Positions 1-10,154 are shown, numbered from the stretch's first letter. The stretch is DNA of 40,846 nucleotides from Flavobacterium sp. I-STPP5a (GCF_009764685.1 NZ_VHLM01000060.1:1-40846), one strand, 5' to 3'. Program-made: numbers and translations. Notes: generated by a model from the letters alone, not told the origin.

Positions 1-485
1 ACTGGTGCAACAGGGATTTCAAATTCTGGAGTTTCAGGTGCAAATGGTTTGCCAGCTGGAGTTGCTGCTGCATGGGCATCGAACACAATTACAATTAGTG
101 GTACTCCAACAGCTTCGGGAACATTCAGCTATAGTATTCCTTTAACAGGTGGTTGTGGTACAGTGAATGCTACTGGAACAATAACAGTTACACCAGCTAA
201 TACAGCAGGAACTGCATCAAGTACGCCAACGTTGTGTATCAATACGCTAGTAACAAATATTACGCACGCTACAACTGGTGCAACAGGGATTTCAAATGAT
301 GGCGTTTCAGGTGCAAATGGTTTGCCAGCTGGAGCTGCTGCTGCATGGGCATCGAACACAATTACAATTAGTGGTACTCCAACAGCTTCAGGAACATTCA
401 GCTATAGCATTCCTTTAACAGGTGGTTGTGGTACAGTGAATGCTACTGGAACAATAACAGTTACACCAGCTAATACAGCAGGAAC
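1..485 (+). repeat. Near-identical 273-bp (91-codon) tandem repeat inside the adhesin gene
   Basis: Bases 1-212 match bases 274-485 with six mismatches, about 97% identity, at an offset of exactly 273 bp. The period is a whole number of codons (91), so each unit adds one Ig-like module. The first unit starts outside the window, so the total copy number is unknown. The later modules (from about 490) are diverged relatives. The near identity points to recent duplication or ongoing homogenisation. Confidence 0.92.
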
Positions 486-3240
486 GCTTTCTGGAACACA
501 AGCAGTTTGTGTGGGGTCTTCTACAACTTTCTCTGCTACAACAACTGGTGGAAATTATACTTCTAGTGCCACTGCAGTAGCTACTGTTGATCCTTCAACA
601 GGAGTAATTACAGGAGTTGACCCAGGTACAGCTACCATAACATATACCGTAACTGGAACTGGTGGTTGTGCTGATGCTACCGCTACAAGAACCGTTACCG
701 TGACACCATTGAACACGATTGCAACAGGTACCAATCAAACGGTTTGTATCAACTCGGCGATAACCAATATTACTCTTGCTACTACAGGTGCTACTGGAGC
801 TAATTTCGCTGGCTTGCCAGCAGGTGTAACTGGTTCATGGGATTCGAATGTGGTTACTATTAGTGGAACTCCAACTGGACCTGGTGCATTTAATTATACT
901 GTAACTACCACTGGTGGATGTACTCCTGAAACAACAAGTGGAACAATTACCGTATATGCACCGACTGTTACTTTAACAGGAACAACTTCAATCGCTGAAA
1001 ATTCAGGAAGTAGTACAATTCTAACAGCTACATTATCCACTACAACTATCAGTGATGTAACTATTTCAATCTCATATTCAGGAACAGCTATATCTAGTTC
1101 TGATTATACTGCGAATAGTACAATTATAACTATACCGTCGGGATCAACTACTGGTACTGTAACCATTACTCCAATAGATGACAATATCAACGAAGGGTCA
1201 GAAACAGTTATTGCAAATATTGACAGCGTAACTGGAGGTTGTGCAACAGAATTAGGCAGTCAATTTGCAACTGTAACTATAACTGATGATGATGCTTTGC
1301 CTACCGTGGCAACAATCACTCCTGCTTCGGCTACCGAAGGATCTAATGTAGTATTCAGCTTCACATTGAGTAACCCTTCTGATCAAGCGACTACCTATAC
1401 TTTTGTGTTGACTAATGGTACTGCGGGAAGTGCTGATTACATTACTACAAACGTTGAAGTAAGAGTTCCTGCTGGCGCAACTACGGGAACCGTAAGTGTA
1501 CCAACAACTGTTGATACTATTGATGAAAATGACGAAGACTTTACCATTGCTGTTGGAACCATCAGTGCTACAGGTACGATTTTGGACAATAACAATGCAT
1601 TAATAGTTGCGGTAGATGATAATATAGGACTAGTAAATGGCATAACAGGTGGTGAAATAGGTATCAACGTTATAAATAATGATACTCTAAACGGTATCCT
1701 ATTATCACCTACTGATGTAGTAATAACTTATATCCCCAACGGCCCCATTACAGTTAGCTCTGATGGAAAAATCAGAGTATCTCCAAATACACCAGCGGGA
1801 CAATATACAGTTCTGTACACAATCTGTGAGGCTAAAAATCCAAGTAATTGCTCTATTGGAACAGTTAGAGTAACTGTAGAAAGTGCTAACATAATATTAG
1901 CAGATGATATGTACACTAATTTAAGTTGTAATACAGCAGGTATTATAGGTAATATATTAACAAATGATACTTTAAACAACAGTCCAATAGTTCCTGAAAC
2001 TATCAATTTGACTATATTGTCTGGACAAAATGCAAATATAACATTAGACAATTTAGGAAACCTGAGCATAATAAATAACCTAGCATTGGGACAATATGAC
2101 TTGACTTACCAAGTTTGTGACAGAATAAATCCATTGAACTGTAAAACTGCAAAAATAACTCTTGTAATAAAAGATAATGTTTCACCTATAATAATTCAAC
2201 TACCAGCAACATCAACTGTTTCATGTGGGACAACACTTAATTTTGCACAAGCTGTTGCAACTGATAACTGTGGAGCTGTAAGTTTGAGTTTTATTGACAC
2301 TACAACTACAGGAAATTGTGCTGGATCGTATACTGTAACAAGAACTTGGACTGTAATAGATACTGCTGGTAATACAACAACAGCTTCGCAAATAATAAAC
2401 GTTCAAGATAATCAAGGACCTGTTACCGCAACCGTTTTCCAACGAAATATAAATGTTAATTGTGATGCAATTCCAGTGAAACCTGAGTTGATATTTACTG
2501 ATAATTGTTCAAGTGTTACATCAAATAATTACACTGAAACAATAAATAACAATAGCTCTAATTCATATACAATTATTAGGGAATGGCTGGTAGCAGATAC
2601 TTGTGGAAATACATCTAGATTCACACAAAATGTGAATGTAACTAATACAAATGGACTTCAAACAATTGAAAGTTCTGCTTGTAATGGAGATACTGGTATA
2701 ATAAATATGAATAACTTACTCCCTAGTGGAACTCCTATAAATGGAACCTGGACTGATATAGATAATACAGGCGCTTTGCAAGGAAATCAATTTAATCCTT
2801 TTGGTCAAAGTATAGGTGACAAAGTATTTGAATATAAAGTAAGTAATACAACCTGCCCTACTACTGTAAGAATAACTATTAAAGTTAATGATGATTGTTT
2901 AGTACTTGCATGTGGAACCGTTGAAGTTTTTAATGCTATATCCGCAAATAATGATAGTTTAAATAACAAATTGGTAATTAAAAATATTGACAACACCTCT
3001 TGTTATCCGGAAAATAACTTAGAAATATATAATCGTTGGGGAGTATTAGTTTTTGAAACAAAAAACTATAACAACCAAAACAATTATTTTGATGGTTATT
3101 CTCGAGGAAGAACGACTATTAAAGATACTGCTGGTTTACCAACTGGTACTTATTATTATATTTTAAACTACACCGCAATTGACAAGGATGGTAATACTCA
3201 AATTAAAAAACTAGCAAGTTATTTATATATCAATCGATAG
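1..3240 (+). CDS. Large repetitive secreted adhesin-like protein, C-terminal part (5' end outside window)
   Basis: The reading frame is open from base 1, so this is the C-terminal 1079 residues of a longer protein; the first ATG in the window is internal. In order it shows Ig/Ig-like modules with a G-TITISGTPTASGTFSYS core, a Big_2-like module (VDPSTGVITGV, bases ~570-700), two Calx-beta-like modules (about 960-1290 and 1300-1590, with DDNINEGSE and DTIDENDEDF acidic turns), two modules containing NVINNDTLNG-type motifs, two Cys-containing HYR-like modules (about 2170-2640) and a final ~100 residues with LEIYNRWGVLVFE and PTGTYYYIL. That last part is the gliding-motility/CHU_C type C-terminal domain, a type IX secretion sorting signal. 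Such proteins are exported to the cell surface or medium; an adhesion or matrix role is inferred. Composition is very rich in Thr, Ser, Gly and Asn. No catalytic domain is visible in this part. Confidence 0.9.
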   Translation, partial: TGATGISNSGVSGANGLPAGVAAAWASNTITISGTPTASGTFSYSIPLTGGCGTVNATGTITVTPANTAGTASSTPTLCINTLVTNITHATTGATGISNDGVSGANGLPAGAAAAWASNTITISGTPTASGTFSYSIPLTGGCGTVNATGTITVTPANTAGTLSGTQAVCVGSSTTFSATTTGGNYTSSATAVATVDPSTGVITGVDPGTATITYTVTGTGGCADATATRTVTVTPLNTIATGTNQTVCINSAITNITLATTGATGANFAGLPAGVTGSWDSNVVTISGTPTGPGAFNYTVTTTGGCTPETTSGTITVYAPTVTLTGTTSIAENSGSSTILTATLSTTTISDVTISISYSGTAISSSDYTANSTIITIPSGSTTGTVTITPIDDNINEGSETVIANIDSVTGGCATELGSQFATVTITDDDALPTVATITPASATEGSNVVFSFTLSNPSDQATTYTFVLTNGTAGSADYITTNVEVRVPAGATTGTVSVPTTVDTIDENDEDFTIAVGTISATGTILDNNNALIVAVDDNIGLVNGITGGEIGINVINNDTLNGILLSPTDVVITYIPNGPITVSSDGKIRVSPNTPAGQYTVLYTICEAKNPSNCSIGTVRVTVESANIILADDMYTNLSCNTAGIIGNILTNDTLNNSPIVPETINLTILSGQNANITLDNLGNLSIINNLALGQYDLTYQVCDRINPLNCKTAKITLVIKDNVSPIIIQLPATSTVSCGTTLNFAQAVATDNCGAVSLSFIDTTTTGNCAGSYTVTRTWTVIDTAGNTTTASQIINVQDNQGPVTATVFQRNINVNCDAIPVKPELIFTDNCSSVTSNNYTETINNNSSNSYTIIREWLVADTCGNTSRFTQNVNVTNTNGLQTIESSACNGDTGIINMNNLLPSGTPINGTWTDIDNTGALQGNQFNPFGQSIGDKVFEYKVSNTTCPTTVRITIKVNDDCLVLACGTVEVFNAISANNDSLNNKLVIKNIDNTSCYPENNLEIYNRWGVLVFETKNYNNQNNYFDGYSRGRTTIKDTAGLPTGTYYYILNYTAIDKDGNTQIKKLASYLYINR

Positions 3241-3261
3241 ATAAATCTTAAACTGATTTAA

Positions 3262-3293
3262 AACCTGAAGTATATTCTTCAGGTTTTTTTTTA
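3262..3293 (+). terminator. Rho-independent terminator of the adhesin gene
   Basis: A perfect 9-bp stem, AACCTGAAG / CTTCAGGTT, with a 6-base loop is followed by a run of T. It starts 22 bases after the adhesin stop codon. Confidence 0.9.
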
Positions 3294-3582
3294 GATAATC
3301 CATAACAACAAGAATTAAAATACCTATTATGAATCACCGAAAGTTAAAGCATGATCAAAAAGTAAAACAATTGATGCTCTTTTTTGTATCAACAATAAAC
3401 CTATTTGGCAACATTTTGAACGTCAAAAATAACTCTTATCACATTAAATTCTAAAATCGTTCCATATAGTTGATAAAAGACTATAAAGAACAGTACATTA
3501 CAAATACTTGAGGTACTTTATTTTTCCATATCTCGTACAAATTCTAACTTAGATATAGAAACATCACAAAAACGATTTGAAA
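3294..3582. other. Intergenic, no gene recognised
   Basis: An AT-rich stretch between two converging terminators. A 41-codon open frame starts at 3329 on the + strand, but it has no recognisable protein family, promoter or biased composition and I do not call it a gene. Confidence 0.6.
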
Positions 3583-3613
3583 CAAAAAAGCTACCTCATA
3601 AATGAGATAGCTT
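3583..3613 (-). terminator. Terminator of the CAP lipoprotein gene
   Basis: A 12-bp stem (3588-3599 with 3602-3613) contains one position that is G-U on the minus strand. It is followed on that strand by a T-rich run. It lies just downstream of the leftward gene that ends at 3633. Confidence 0.85.
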
Positions 3614-3632
3614 CAAAAAAAATTAAAAAATC

Positions 3633-4136
3633 TTAAATTCTAGCAAATAAATTTGTAAAATATTTTCTACCATTTGTAGGATGTTCTCTAACTGCTAAAC
3701 CAAAGTGAGTAAAATTACCTTCTATCACTGCTTTGTGCCCTGGACTAGCTAGCCATGCATTAAGTACAGATTGAGGTGTACTATAATTATAAGCTACATT
3801 TTCACTTACTGTTTTAGCTCCTAAGGTCTGAATAATATTTTCAGATCTTTCTACAAAATTATTATGATTAACAACATTATTTTCGATCATGTAATTATCA
3901 TGTTCCTCAGATTTAAAGGACATATGATTAATCTTAAAAAGTGGATTTAAACCTTTACTAACTCTGTATGAATTTATTAAATCCATCGTTTCAATTTCAA
4001 AAGCACTATACGAAAAATTAGAAACTTTTTGTGCTCTAGGCTCGTTAATTTCTTCATCTGAACTATTAGATGAACATGAGGCTGATATACATACCACTAA
4101 ACTTAGCAATAATGTACGAAGTAATTTTGTAGTCAT
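3633..4136 (-). CDS. CAP (SCP/PR-1-like) domain lipoprotein
   Basis: 167 aa. The N-terminus is a lipoprotein signal with Cys21 as the likely lipidated residue (ISAS-C), followed by a Ser/Asn/Asp/Glu-rich linker. The rest is a small CAP domain: an early helix with MDLINSYRVSKGLNPL, a HDNYMIEN/NHNNF region carrying the family's His, SENVAYNY, and the terminal GHKAVIEGNFTHFGLAV signature. Bacterial CAP proteins of this YkwD-like class are exported; their biochemical role is poorly defined. The gene is monocistronic, with a good promoter upstream (4216-4248) and its own terminator. Family assignment is secure; function is not. Confidence 0.88.
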   Translation of the reverse strand: MTTKLLRTLLLSLVVCISASCSSNSSDEEINEPRAQKVSNFSYSAFEIETMDLINSYRVSKGLNPLFKINHMSFKSEEHDNYMIENNVVNHNNFVERSENIIQTLGAKTVSENVAYNYSTPQSVLNAWLASPGHKAVIEGNFTHFGLAVREHPTNGRKYFTNLFARI

Positions 4137-4215
4137 AATCGAGTAGGTTAAACTTAAAGTCGATTGTGGGGCAACAAACTTTAAAATTAGTAATCTAATT
4201 TTATTTTCTTACTCA

Positions 4216-4248
4216 AATATAGGTAAAAATACCGTTATAAGGCAAATA
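4216..4248 (-). promoter_or_regulatory. Bacteroidetes-type promoter of the CAP gene
   Basis: On the minus strand TTTG (4248-4245), 21 bases, then TATATTTG (4223-4216). This is a full match to the TTTG / TAnnTTTG consensus of the Bacteroidetes primary sigma factor. The -7 element lies 79 bases before the start codon. Confidence 0.75.
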
Positions 4249-4296
4249 AAATCGACCAACTACTTCATAAAAACAAAATTGTAAGTTTTTTAATGA

Positions 4297-4941
4297 CTAA
4301 GGAGCGAGTCTGTCCATTTTCCAAGATTGATCATTTTGAAAAATATAACGTATTCTGTCATGTAAACGGTTAGGACGACCTTGCCAAAACTCAACTTCTG
4401 AAGGATTTACAATAAAGCCTCCCCAATATTCAGGTCTTGAAATAGGCGTATTTGCAAATTCTTTTTCTAGCTCTAAAAGTCTCGTTTCCAAAACTGCTCT
4501 TGACGAAACAACTTCACTTTGGTTAGATACAATTGCCCCAAGTTTACTACCGTCTGGTCTTGAATCAAAATAATTATCTGAAATCATTTCAGAAGTTTTA
4601 CGAGCTACTCCTTTAATAATTACCTGACGTTCCATAGTGTGCCAAAAAAATGACAAACAAACTTTATCATTCTCAATAATAGCCCTACCCTTTTCTGAAT
4701 TATAATTGGTATAAAAAATGAAACCTTCTTCAGAAAACTTCTTTAATAAAACGACTCTCGCTCTAGGAAAACCATCCAAACCAATTGTTGATAATGTCAT
4801 GGCATTTACCTCACTATCTCCTCCATAGTCTTCAACTTCATGAAACCATCTATTAAATAAATTTATAGGATCTTGTGGAATGTTACTTTCTAAAAGTTCA
4901 CTCTTATCATATGACTTTCTATAATCACTTAAATCATTCAT
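4297..4941 (-). CDS. pdxH: Pyridoxamine 5'-phosphate oxidase
   Basis: 214 aa, close to the E. coli enzyme (218 aa). It oxidises pyridoxamine/pyridoxine 5'-phosphate to pyridoxal 5'-phosphate with FMN in the cytoplasm (vitamin B6 salvage and synthesis). Visible signatures are the N-terminal LSDYRKSYDKSEL, the FMN-binding RARVVLLK and FIFYTNYNSEKG segments, FFWHTMERQV, and the C-terminal WGGFIVNP and EFWQGRPNRLHDR, including the Arg and His of the active site. It starts 40 bases after the rnz stop on the same strand, with no terminator between, so it is probably the last gene of a pyrR-pyrB-rnz-pdxH unit. Confidence 0.96.
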   Translation of the reverse strand: MNDLSDYRKSYDKSELLESNIPQDPINLFNRWFHEVEDYGGDSEVNAMTLSTIGLDGFPRARVVLLKKFSEEGFIFYTNYNSEKGRAIIENDKVCLSFFWHTMERQVIIKGVARKTSEMISDNYFDSRPDGSKLGAIVSNQSEVVSSRAVLETRLLELEKEFANTPISRPEYWGGFIVNPSEVEFWQGRPNRLHDRIRYIFQNDQSWKMDRLAP

Positions 4942-4981
4942 TATCGTATAGTTTAAATAGTGTTTTTATATTATTTGTATT

Positions 4982-5887
4982 TTAAAATTCGAAGCTTTTA
5001 CCGTCGTCACCAAGTAATACATTAGGAAAAACAGTTTCTGCTTCTTGCTTGAACATTTCAATACTTTCATAGCGTGTTGAATAATGTCCTAGAACTAATT
5101 GTTTTGCATTAGCTTTCAGGGCAATTAAAGCAGCTTCTTTGGCAGTAGAATGTAATGTTTTTTTAGCTAAATTTTCCTCTGATTGTAAGAAAGTCGATTC
5201 GTGGTACAAAACATCTACATTACTTATAATAGGAAGTATATCTTCATTATAAACGGTATCAGAACAAAAAGCATAACTCATTGCTGGCATAGGGTCAAAA
5301 GTAAGATCCTTATTCAAAATAACACTACCATCGTCTAAGGTGATATCTCTTCCGTTTTTTATATTTTGATAATAACAGGTATCAATTTCATGATCTTGAA
5401 CTGCGTCTATATTTAATTTACGTTCTCCTATTTTTTCTTGGAACAAAAAACCATTCGTGTAAACTCTGTGTTTAAGGGGAATTGTTTTGACAACAACTTT
5501 ATGATCCTCAAAAATTATTTCACTTTCTACTGATTCTAATTCATGAAAATACAATCCATAATTGGTCCAAGAATTAGACAGTCTCAGTTGTAATTTTATA
5601 ATCTCTTTAATCCCTTTGGGACCATAAATATGTAAATCAGTAGTCCTATTTAATAATGAAAATGTAGATATCAAACCTACTAAACCAAAAAAGTGGTCTC
5701 CGTGTAAATGCGAAATAAAAATATGATTGATTCTAGAAAACTTCACTTTATTTTTTCGAAGTTGAACTTGTGTACCTTCGCCACAATCAATTAAGAAGAG
5801 CCTGTTATTAATATCTAAAACCTGAGCTGTGGGATTTGTAAAAGTTCTAGGAGTGGCCGCATAGCAACCAAGAATTGTTAATTTCAA
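4982..5887 (-). CDS. rnz: Ribonuclease Z (tRNA 3' processing endonuclease)
   Basis: A metallo-beta-lactamase-fold nuclease that removes 3' trailers from pre-tRNA. The zinc motif HLHGDH is present, followed by the YGPKGI and LKHRVYTNGF regions, with CSDTVYNEDI, LYHESTF and LGHYSTRY providing later metal ligands. The start is ambiguous. I chose the TTG at 5887, which gives LKLTILGCYAATPRT at the N-terminus and 301 aa, the usual length and usual first residues. The frame extends 14 codons upstream to another TTG at 5929 but contains no ATG start before a stop. Either way the gene uses a TTG start. It lies between a 110-aa unknown gene and pdxH on the same strand. Confidence 0.93.
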   Translation of the reverse strand: MKLTILGCYAATPRTFTNPTAQVLDINNRLFLIDCGEGTQVQLRKNKVKFSRINHIFISHLHGDHFFGLVGLISTFSLLNRTTDLHIYGPKGIKEIIKLQLRLSNSWTNYGLYFHELESVESEIIFEDHKVVVKTIPLKHRVYTNGFLFQEKIGERKLNIDAVQDHEIDTCYYQNIKNGRDITLDDGSVILNKDLTFDPMPAMSYAFCSDTVYNEDILPIISNVDVLYHESTFLQSEENLAKKTLHSTAKEAALIALKANAKQLVLGHYSTRYESIEMFKQEAETVFPNVLLGDDGKSFEF

Positions 5888-5956
5888 TATACTATTTATT
5901 CGATTATTTATACTTGCTTCCTTAATCAATAGGGTTTAAAAAAAAGAATAGATTGA

Positions 5957-6289
5957 TTAAAAGCCTAAATCTCTTTCAATCTCTTCCATTTCAATAATAT
6001 CATGCGCCTCTAATAATGATGGAACCACAGTTAACTTTGATGGAACTGCATTATAATCAAAATCAGCAGTAACAATTACAAATGACTTTTTTGCTTTTTT
6101 ATGATCTTTTGATAAAGACAAAAAAAGTTTAACGTCTAATGTTGACATACTTTCATACATCAACAAATCAATAATTATGTTATGCTTTTCAAATGTTTTG
6201 TATTGGTGCGTAACTTTCATTAAAAAAGATGTAAAGTCACCTTGTGTATCGCAAATTACTATTGTGTGTCCTTTTTGATCTACTTTCAT
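5957..6289 (-). CDS. Conserved small protein of unknown function upstream of rnz
   Basis: 110 aa, no signal peptide or membrane segment. I do not recognise a characterised family. The alternation of predicted strands (HTIVICD, IIIDLL, KSFVIVT) with helices, and the short length, would suit a small alpha/beta fold of the STAS type, but this is inference. The acidic C-terminus (EMEEIERDLGF) is notable. It lies 67 bases after pyrB and 27-69 bases before rnz, all on one strand. Database names that call this protein 'ribonuclease Z' would reflect its neighbour: it has no HxHxDH motif. Confidence 0.7.
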   Translation of the reverse strand: MKVDQKGHTIVICDTQGDFTSFLMKVTHQYKTFEKHNIIIDLLMYESMSTLDVKLFLSLSKDHKKAKKSFVIVTADFDYNAVPSKLTVVPSLLEAHDIIEMEEIERDLGF

Positions 6290-6356
6290 GATATTAAATT
6301 AAAATACATTTATAAAAATATAGTGCGGAATTATTTATCTAAAGTACTGAATACCG

Positions 6357-7283
6357 CTATTGAATTTTTGAGGCCAATAAATAAATGACAGCCATGCGAA
6401 TAGCTACACCATTTTCAACTTGATTCAAAATTACAGATTGATGATGATCTGCTACCTCACTTGTAATCTCAACGCCTCTGTTGATTGGACCAGGGTGCAT
6501 AATTACGATTTCTTTACTTAACGATTCTAAAAGAGTTTTATCTAAGCCGTATTGCTGGGCATATTCTCGTGTTGATGGAAAAAAATTAACATCCATACGC
6601 TCATTTTGTACGCGCAACATATTAGCTACATCACACCATTCTAATGCTTTTTTTAAATCAGGTTCAACCCCTACTCCTAATGAGTTGATGTATCTTGGTA
6701 TCAACGTTTTGGGCCCACACACTTTTACTTCGGCTCCTTGCATTTGCAAAGCATAAATATTAGACAATGCTACTCTTGAGTGCAAAACATCACCTACTAT
6801 GACTACTTTTTTACCCGCAACTTCGCCTAAACGCTCTCTTATAGAATAGCTATCTAGTAAGGCTTGTGTAGGATGTTCATGAGCTCCATCTCCTGCGTTA
6901 ACAATGGTTGCTTTGACATTTTTTGATAAAAAATATGCGGCACCCGGATTAGAATGTCGCATCACTACCATATCTACTTTCATAGATAAGATGTTATTTA
7001 CCGTATCAATTAATGTTTCTCCTTTTTTTACTGAGGATTGTGCTGCCGAAAAACTAATTACATCAGCACTCAAACGTTTTTGAGCTAATTCAAAGGAAAG
7101 TTTTGTTCTTGTACTGTTTTCAAAAAAAATATTAGCTATTGTAATATCTCGTAACGAAGGCACTTTCTTTATCGGTCTATTAATAACTTCTTTAAAATGA
7201 TCTGCGGTTTCAAATATCAAGTCAATATCATTTTTATTGATGTACTTTATACCTAATAAATGATTTACGCTTAATTCTTTCAT
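6357..7283 (-). CDS. pyrB: Aspartate carbamoyltransferase catalytic subunit
   Basis: 308 aa, normal for the catalytic chain. It forms N-carbamoyl-L-aspartate from carbamoyl phosphate and aspartate, the second step of pyrimidine synthesis. The carbamoyl-phosphate loop FFENSTRTKLSFE (STRT at 57-60) is clear. HPTQALLDSYSIRE supplies the His/Gln of the carbamoyl-phosphate site, and MHPGPINRGVEI is near the C-terminus. Position 61 is Lys instead of the Arg of the classic STRTR motif. The gene follows pyrR by 35 bases. No pyrI regulatory chain is nearby. Confidence 0.96.
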   Translation of the reverse strand: MKELSVNHLLGIKYINKNDIDLIFETADHFKEVINRPIKKVPSLRDITIANIFFENSTRTKLSFELAQKRLSADVISFSAAQSSVKKGETLIDTVNNILSMKVDMVVMRHSNPGAAYFLSKNVKATIVNAGDGAHEHPTQALLDSYSIRERLGEVAGKKVVIVGDVLHSRVALSNIYALQMQGAEVKVCGPKTLIPRYINSLGVGVEPDLKKALEWCDVANMLRVQNERMDVNFFPSTREYAQQYGLDKTLLESLSKEIVIMHPGPINRGVEITSEVADHHQSVILNQVENGVAIRMAVIYLLASKIQ

Positions 7284-7318
7284 TTCTATTTACGATTATA
7301 TTTTCTGATTTGCAATTG

Positions 7319-7864
7319 CTATGACTCACTGGTGATTAAAAAAACACCATCTTCGCCATCATTTTCTTTCCAATTTACTTTTACTTTTTCATTATTGATA
7401 GCATCTACTTGTCTCCCTCTATAATCAGGTTGAATGGGTAAATTACGGCTAAATCTTCTGTCAATAAGGACTAGCAATTCAATTTCTGATGGTCTACCAA
7501 AAGACTGGATTGCTGTTAATGCTGACCTAATACTACGACCAGTAAATAAAACATCATCAATAAAAATTACTTTCTTATTTTCAACAATAAAATTGATCTT
7601 CGTTTTATTGGCTTCTAATGGTTTATCGGTTCTTCTAAAATCATCTCTAAAAAATGTGATATCGAGATATCCTAACTGAATTTCAGGAGTTTGATATTCG
7701 TCTTGTAGAATTTTTTTTAAACGTTCTGCTAAAAAAACTCCTCTTGGTTGAATTCCTACCAAAATCGTATCTGAAAAATTGAGGTGTTTTTCTATTAATT
7801 GACAAGCCAAACGGTGTAAAATGATAGTAACTTCTTTAGCAGTAAGCAATACTTTTTGGCTCAT
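7319..7864 (-). CDS. pyrR: PyrR bifunctional pyrimidine regulator / uracil phosphoribosyltransferase
   Basis: 181 aa, type I phosphoribosyltransferase fold. The PRPP loop VIFIDDVLFTGRSIR sits at residues 99-113, and GIQPRGVFLAERL and LIDRRFSRNLPIQPDYRGR are the other PyrR signatures. In Gram-positives PyrR binds pyr mRNA to cause attenuation. Here the short leader (promoter at 7888-7920) shows no attenuator hairpin, so RNA-binding control is not supported by the sequence and the uracil salvage activity may dominate. It is the first gene of the leftward pyrR-pyrB unit. Confidence 0.93.
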   Translation of the reverse strand: MSQKVLLTAKEVTIILHRLACQLIEKHLNFSDTILVGIQPRGVFLAERLKKILQDEYQTPEIQLGYLDITFFRDDFRRTDKPLEANKTKINFIVENKKVIFIDDVLFTGRSIRSALTAIQSFGRPSEIELLVLIDRRFSRNLPIQPDYRGRQVDAINNEKVKVNWKENDGEDGVFLITSES

Positions 7865-7887
7865 GGCGAGGTTGTTCTTTGGTTACA

Positions 7888-7920
7888 CAAATATACAAAT
7901 ACATATTTAGCATTTTCAAA
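7888..7920 (-). promoter_or_regulatory. Promoter of the pyrR-pyrB unit
   Basis: On the minus strand TTTG (7920-7917), 21 bases, TATATTTG (7895-7888). This is a perfect match to the Bacteroidetes consensus. The -7 element ends 23 bases before the pyrR start, so the leader is very short. Confidence 0.8.
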
Positions 7921-8061
7921 TTAAATCTAAACAAATACAGCATGATTTTATAAAAAACTGAAAAGCTACATTTTATAATTATCTGCAATAATTATGTAAC
8001 AATCATTTTCTTCTTTTAATCTAATTTTACAAAAAATAAAAACATTTCAAAAACTCAAATC

Positions 8062-8235
8062 ATGCAAAAAATATTTACAAGAATCTCGTTATTATCTTTT
8101 CTTTTACTCACTTTATCAAGTTGTTCCATTGTTAAGGGAATTTTTAAAGCTGGTGTAGGCGTTGGTATTTTTTTAGTTGTTGCTGTTATTGCAATTTTAC
8201 TTTTTATAATCACAAAAATATTCAAAAGAAAATAA
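8062..8235 (+). CDS. Small membrane lipoprotein, function unknown
   Basis: 57 aa. ATG at 8062, stop at 8233-8235. Residues 1-20 form a signal peptide ending LTLSS-C, so Cys21 is probably lipidated. A KGIFKAGVGVGIF stretch and a second hydrophobic segment (about 34-51) follow, and the C-terminus is basic (TKIFKRK). Signal plus lipobox plus membrane segment in a rightward frame between two leftward genes supports a real gene. I recall similar SC-xx-GIFKAG proteins as conserved in Flavobacteriaceae, without known function. No confident promoter was found. Confidence 0.7.
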   Translation: MQKIFTRISLLSFLLLTLSSCSIVKGIFKAGVGVGIFLVVAVIAILLFIITKIFKRK

Positions 8236-8270
8236 TAGCTCTGTAAAAAACTAAAGCTAGAATTTACATC

Positions 8271-8297
8271 AAAAAAAATCCCGCTGCTGCGGGATTT
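8271..8297 (-). terminator. Terminator of the ABC-F gene
   Basis: A perfect 9-bp stem, AAATCCCGC / GCGGGATTT, with loop TGCT. On the minus strand it is followed by a T run (8271-8278). It lies 4 bases past the ABC-F stop codon. The hairpin could also stop the converging small gene, but its + side lacks a T run. Confidence 0.9.
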
Positions 8298-8301
8298 ATT
8301 G

Positions 8302-9924
<1,623 letters not shown>

Positions 9925-9947
9925 TTATCTTTTTTAATAAATTTTTG

Positions 9948-9955
9948 CAAAAGTA
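9948..9955 (-). promoter_or_regulatory. Possible -7 element for the ABC-F gene
   Basis: TACTTTTG on the minus strand matches TAnnTTTG, 26 bases before the ABC-F start. No convincing TTTG element sits at the right distance upstream, so this is only half of a promoter. Confidence 0.4.
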
Positions 9956-9996
9956 CAAAATTCGCTTAGTTTAATTTCATTTTATCGATTAACTTA

Positions 9997-10029
9997 TAAA
10001 AAAAAGAGGACATCATAAAGATATCCTCT
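9997..10029 (-). terminator. Terminator downstream of the GH20 gene
   Basis: A 10-bp stem (10005-10014 with 10020-10029, one G-U pair on the minus strand) with a 5-base loop is followed by T8 on that strand. It lies about 125 bases beyond the GH20 stop codon and ends the leftward sugar operon before the ABC-F gene. Confidence 0.8.
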
Positions 10030-10154
10030 CTGAAATTAATTTCTTGATAACAACAATAAACAAATTGAAAAGAAATTAACACCAATTCAAAAATTAATAA
10101 AACTAAATAAACCAAACTTAATTAACTAAACCTATCAATATTTGAACAAAAAAA

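Noticed and set aside
49..51. ATG as the start of the adhesin gene
   Set aside because: The frame is open to base 1 and the repeat unit continues upstream of it, so the real start is outside the window.
129..2996. Several open frames on the minus strand within the adhesin gene
   Set aside because: They are antisense shadows created by the repetitive Thr/Gly/Ser codons; no start signals, families or composition of their own.
3329..3454. 41-codon open frame on the + strand
   Set aside because: No homology recognised, no promoter, and it lies between two converging terminators.
7865..7920. PyrR-binding attenuator in the pyrR leader
   Set aside because: The leader from the predicted promoter is under 25 bases and has no hairpin.
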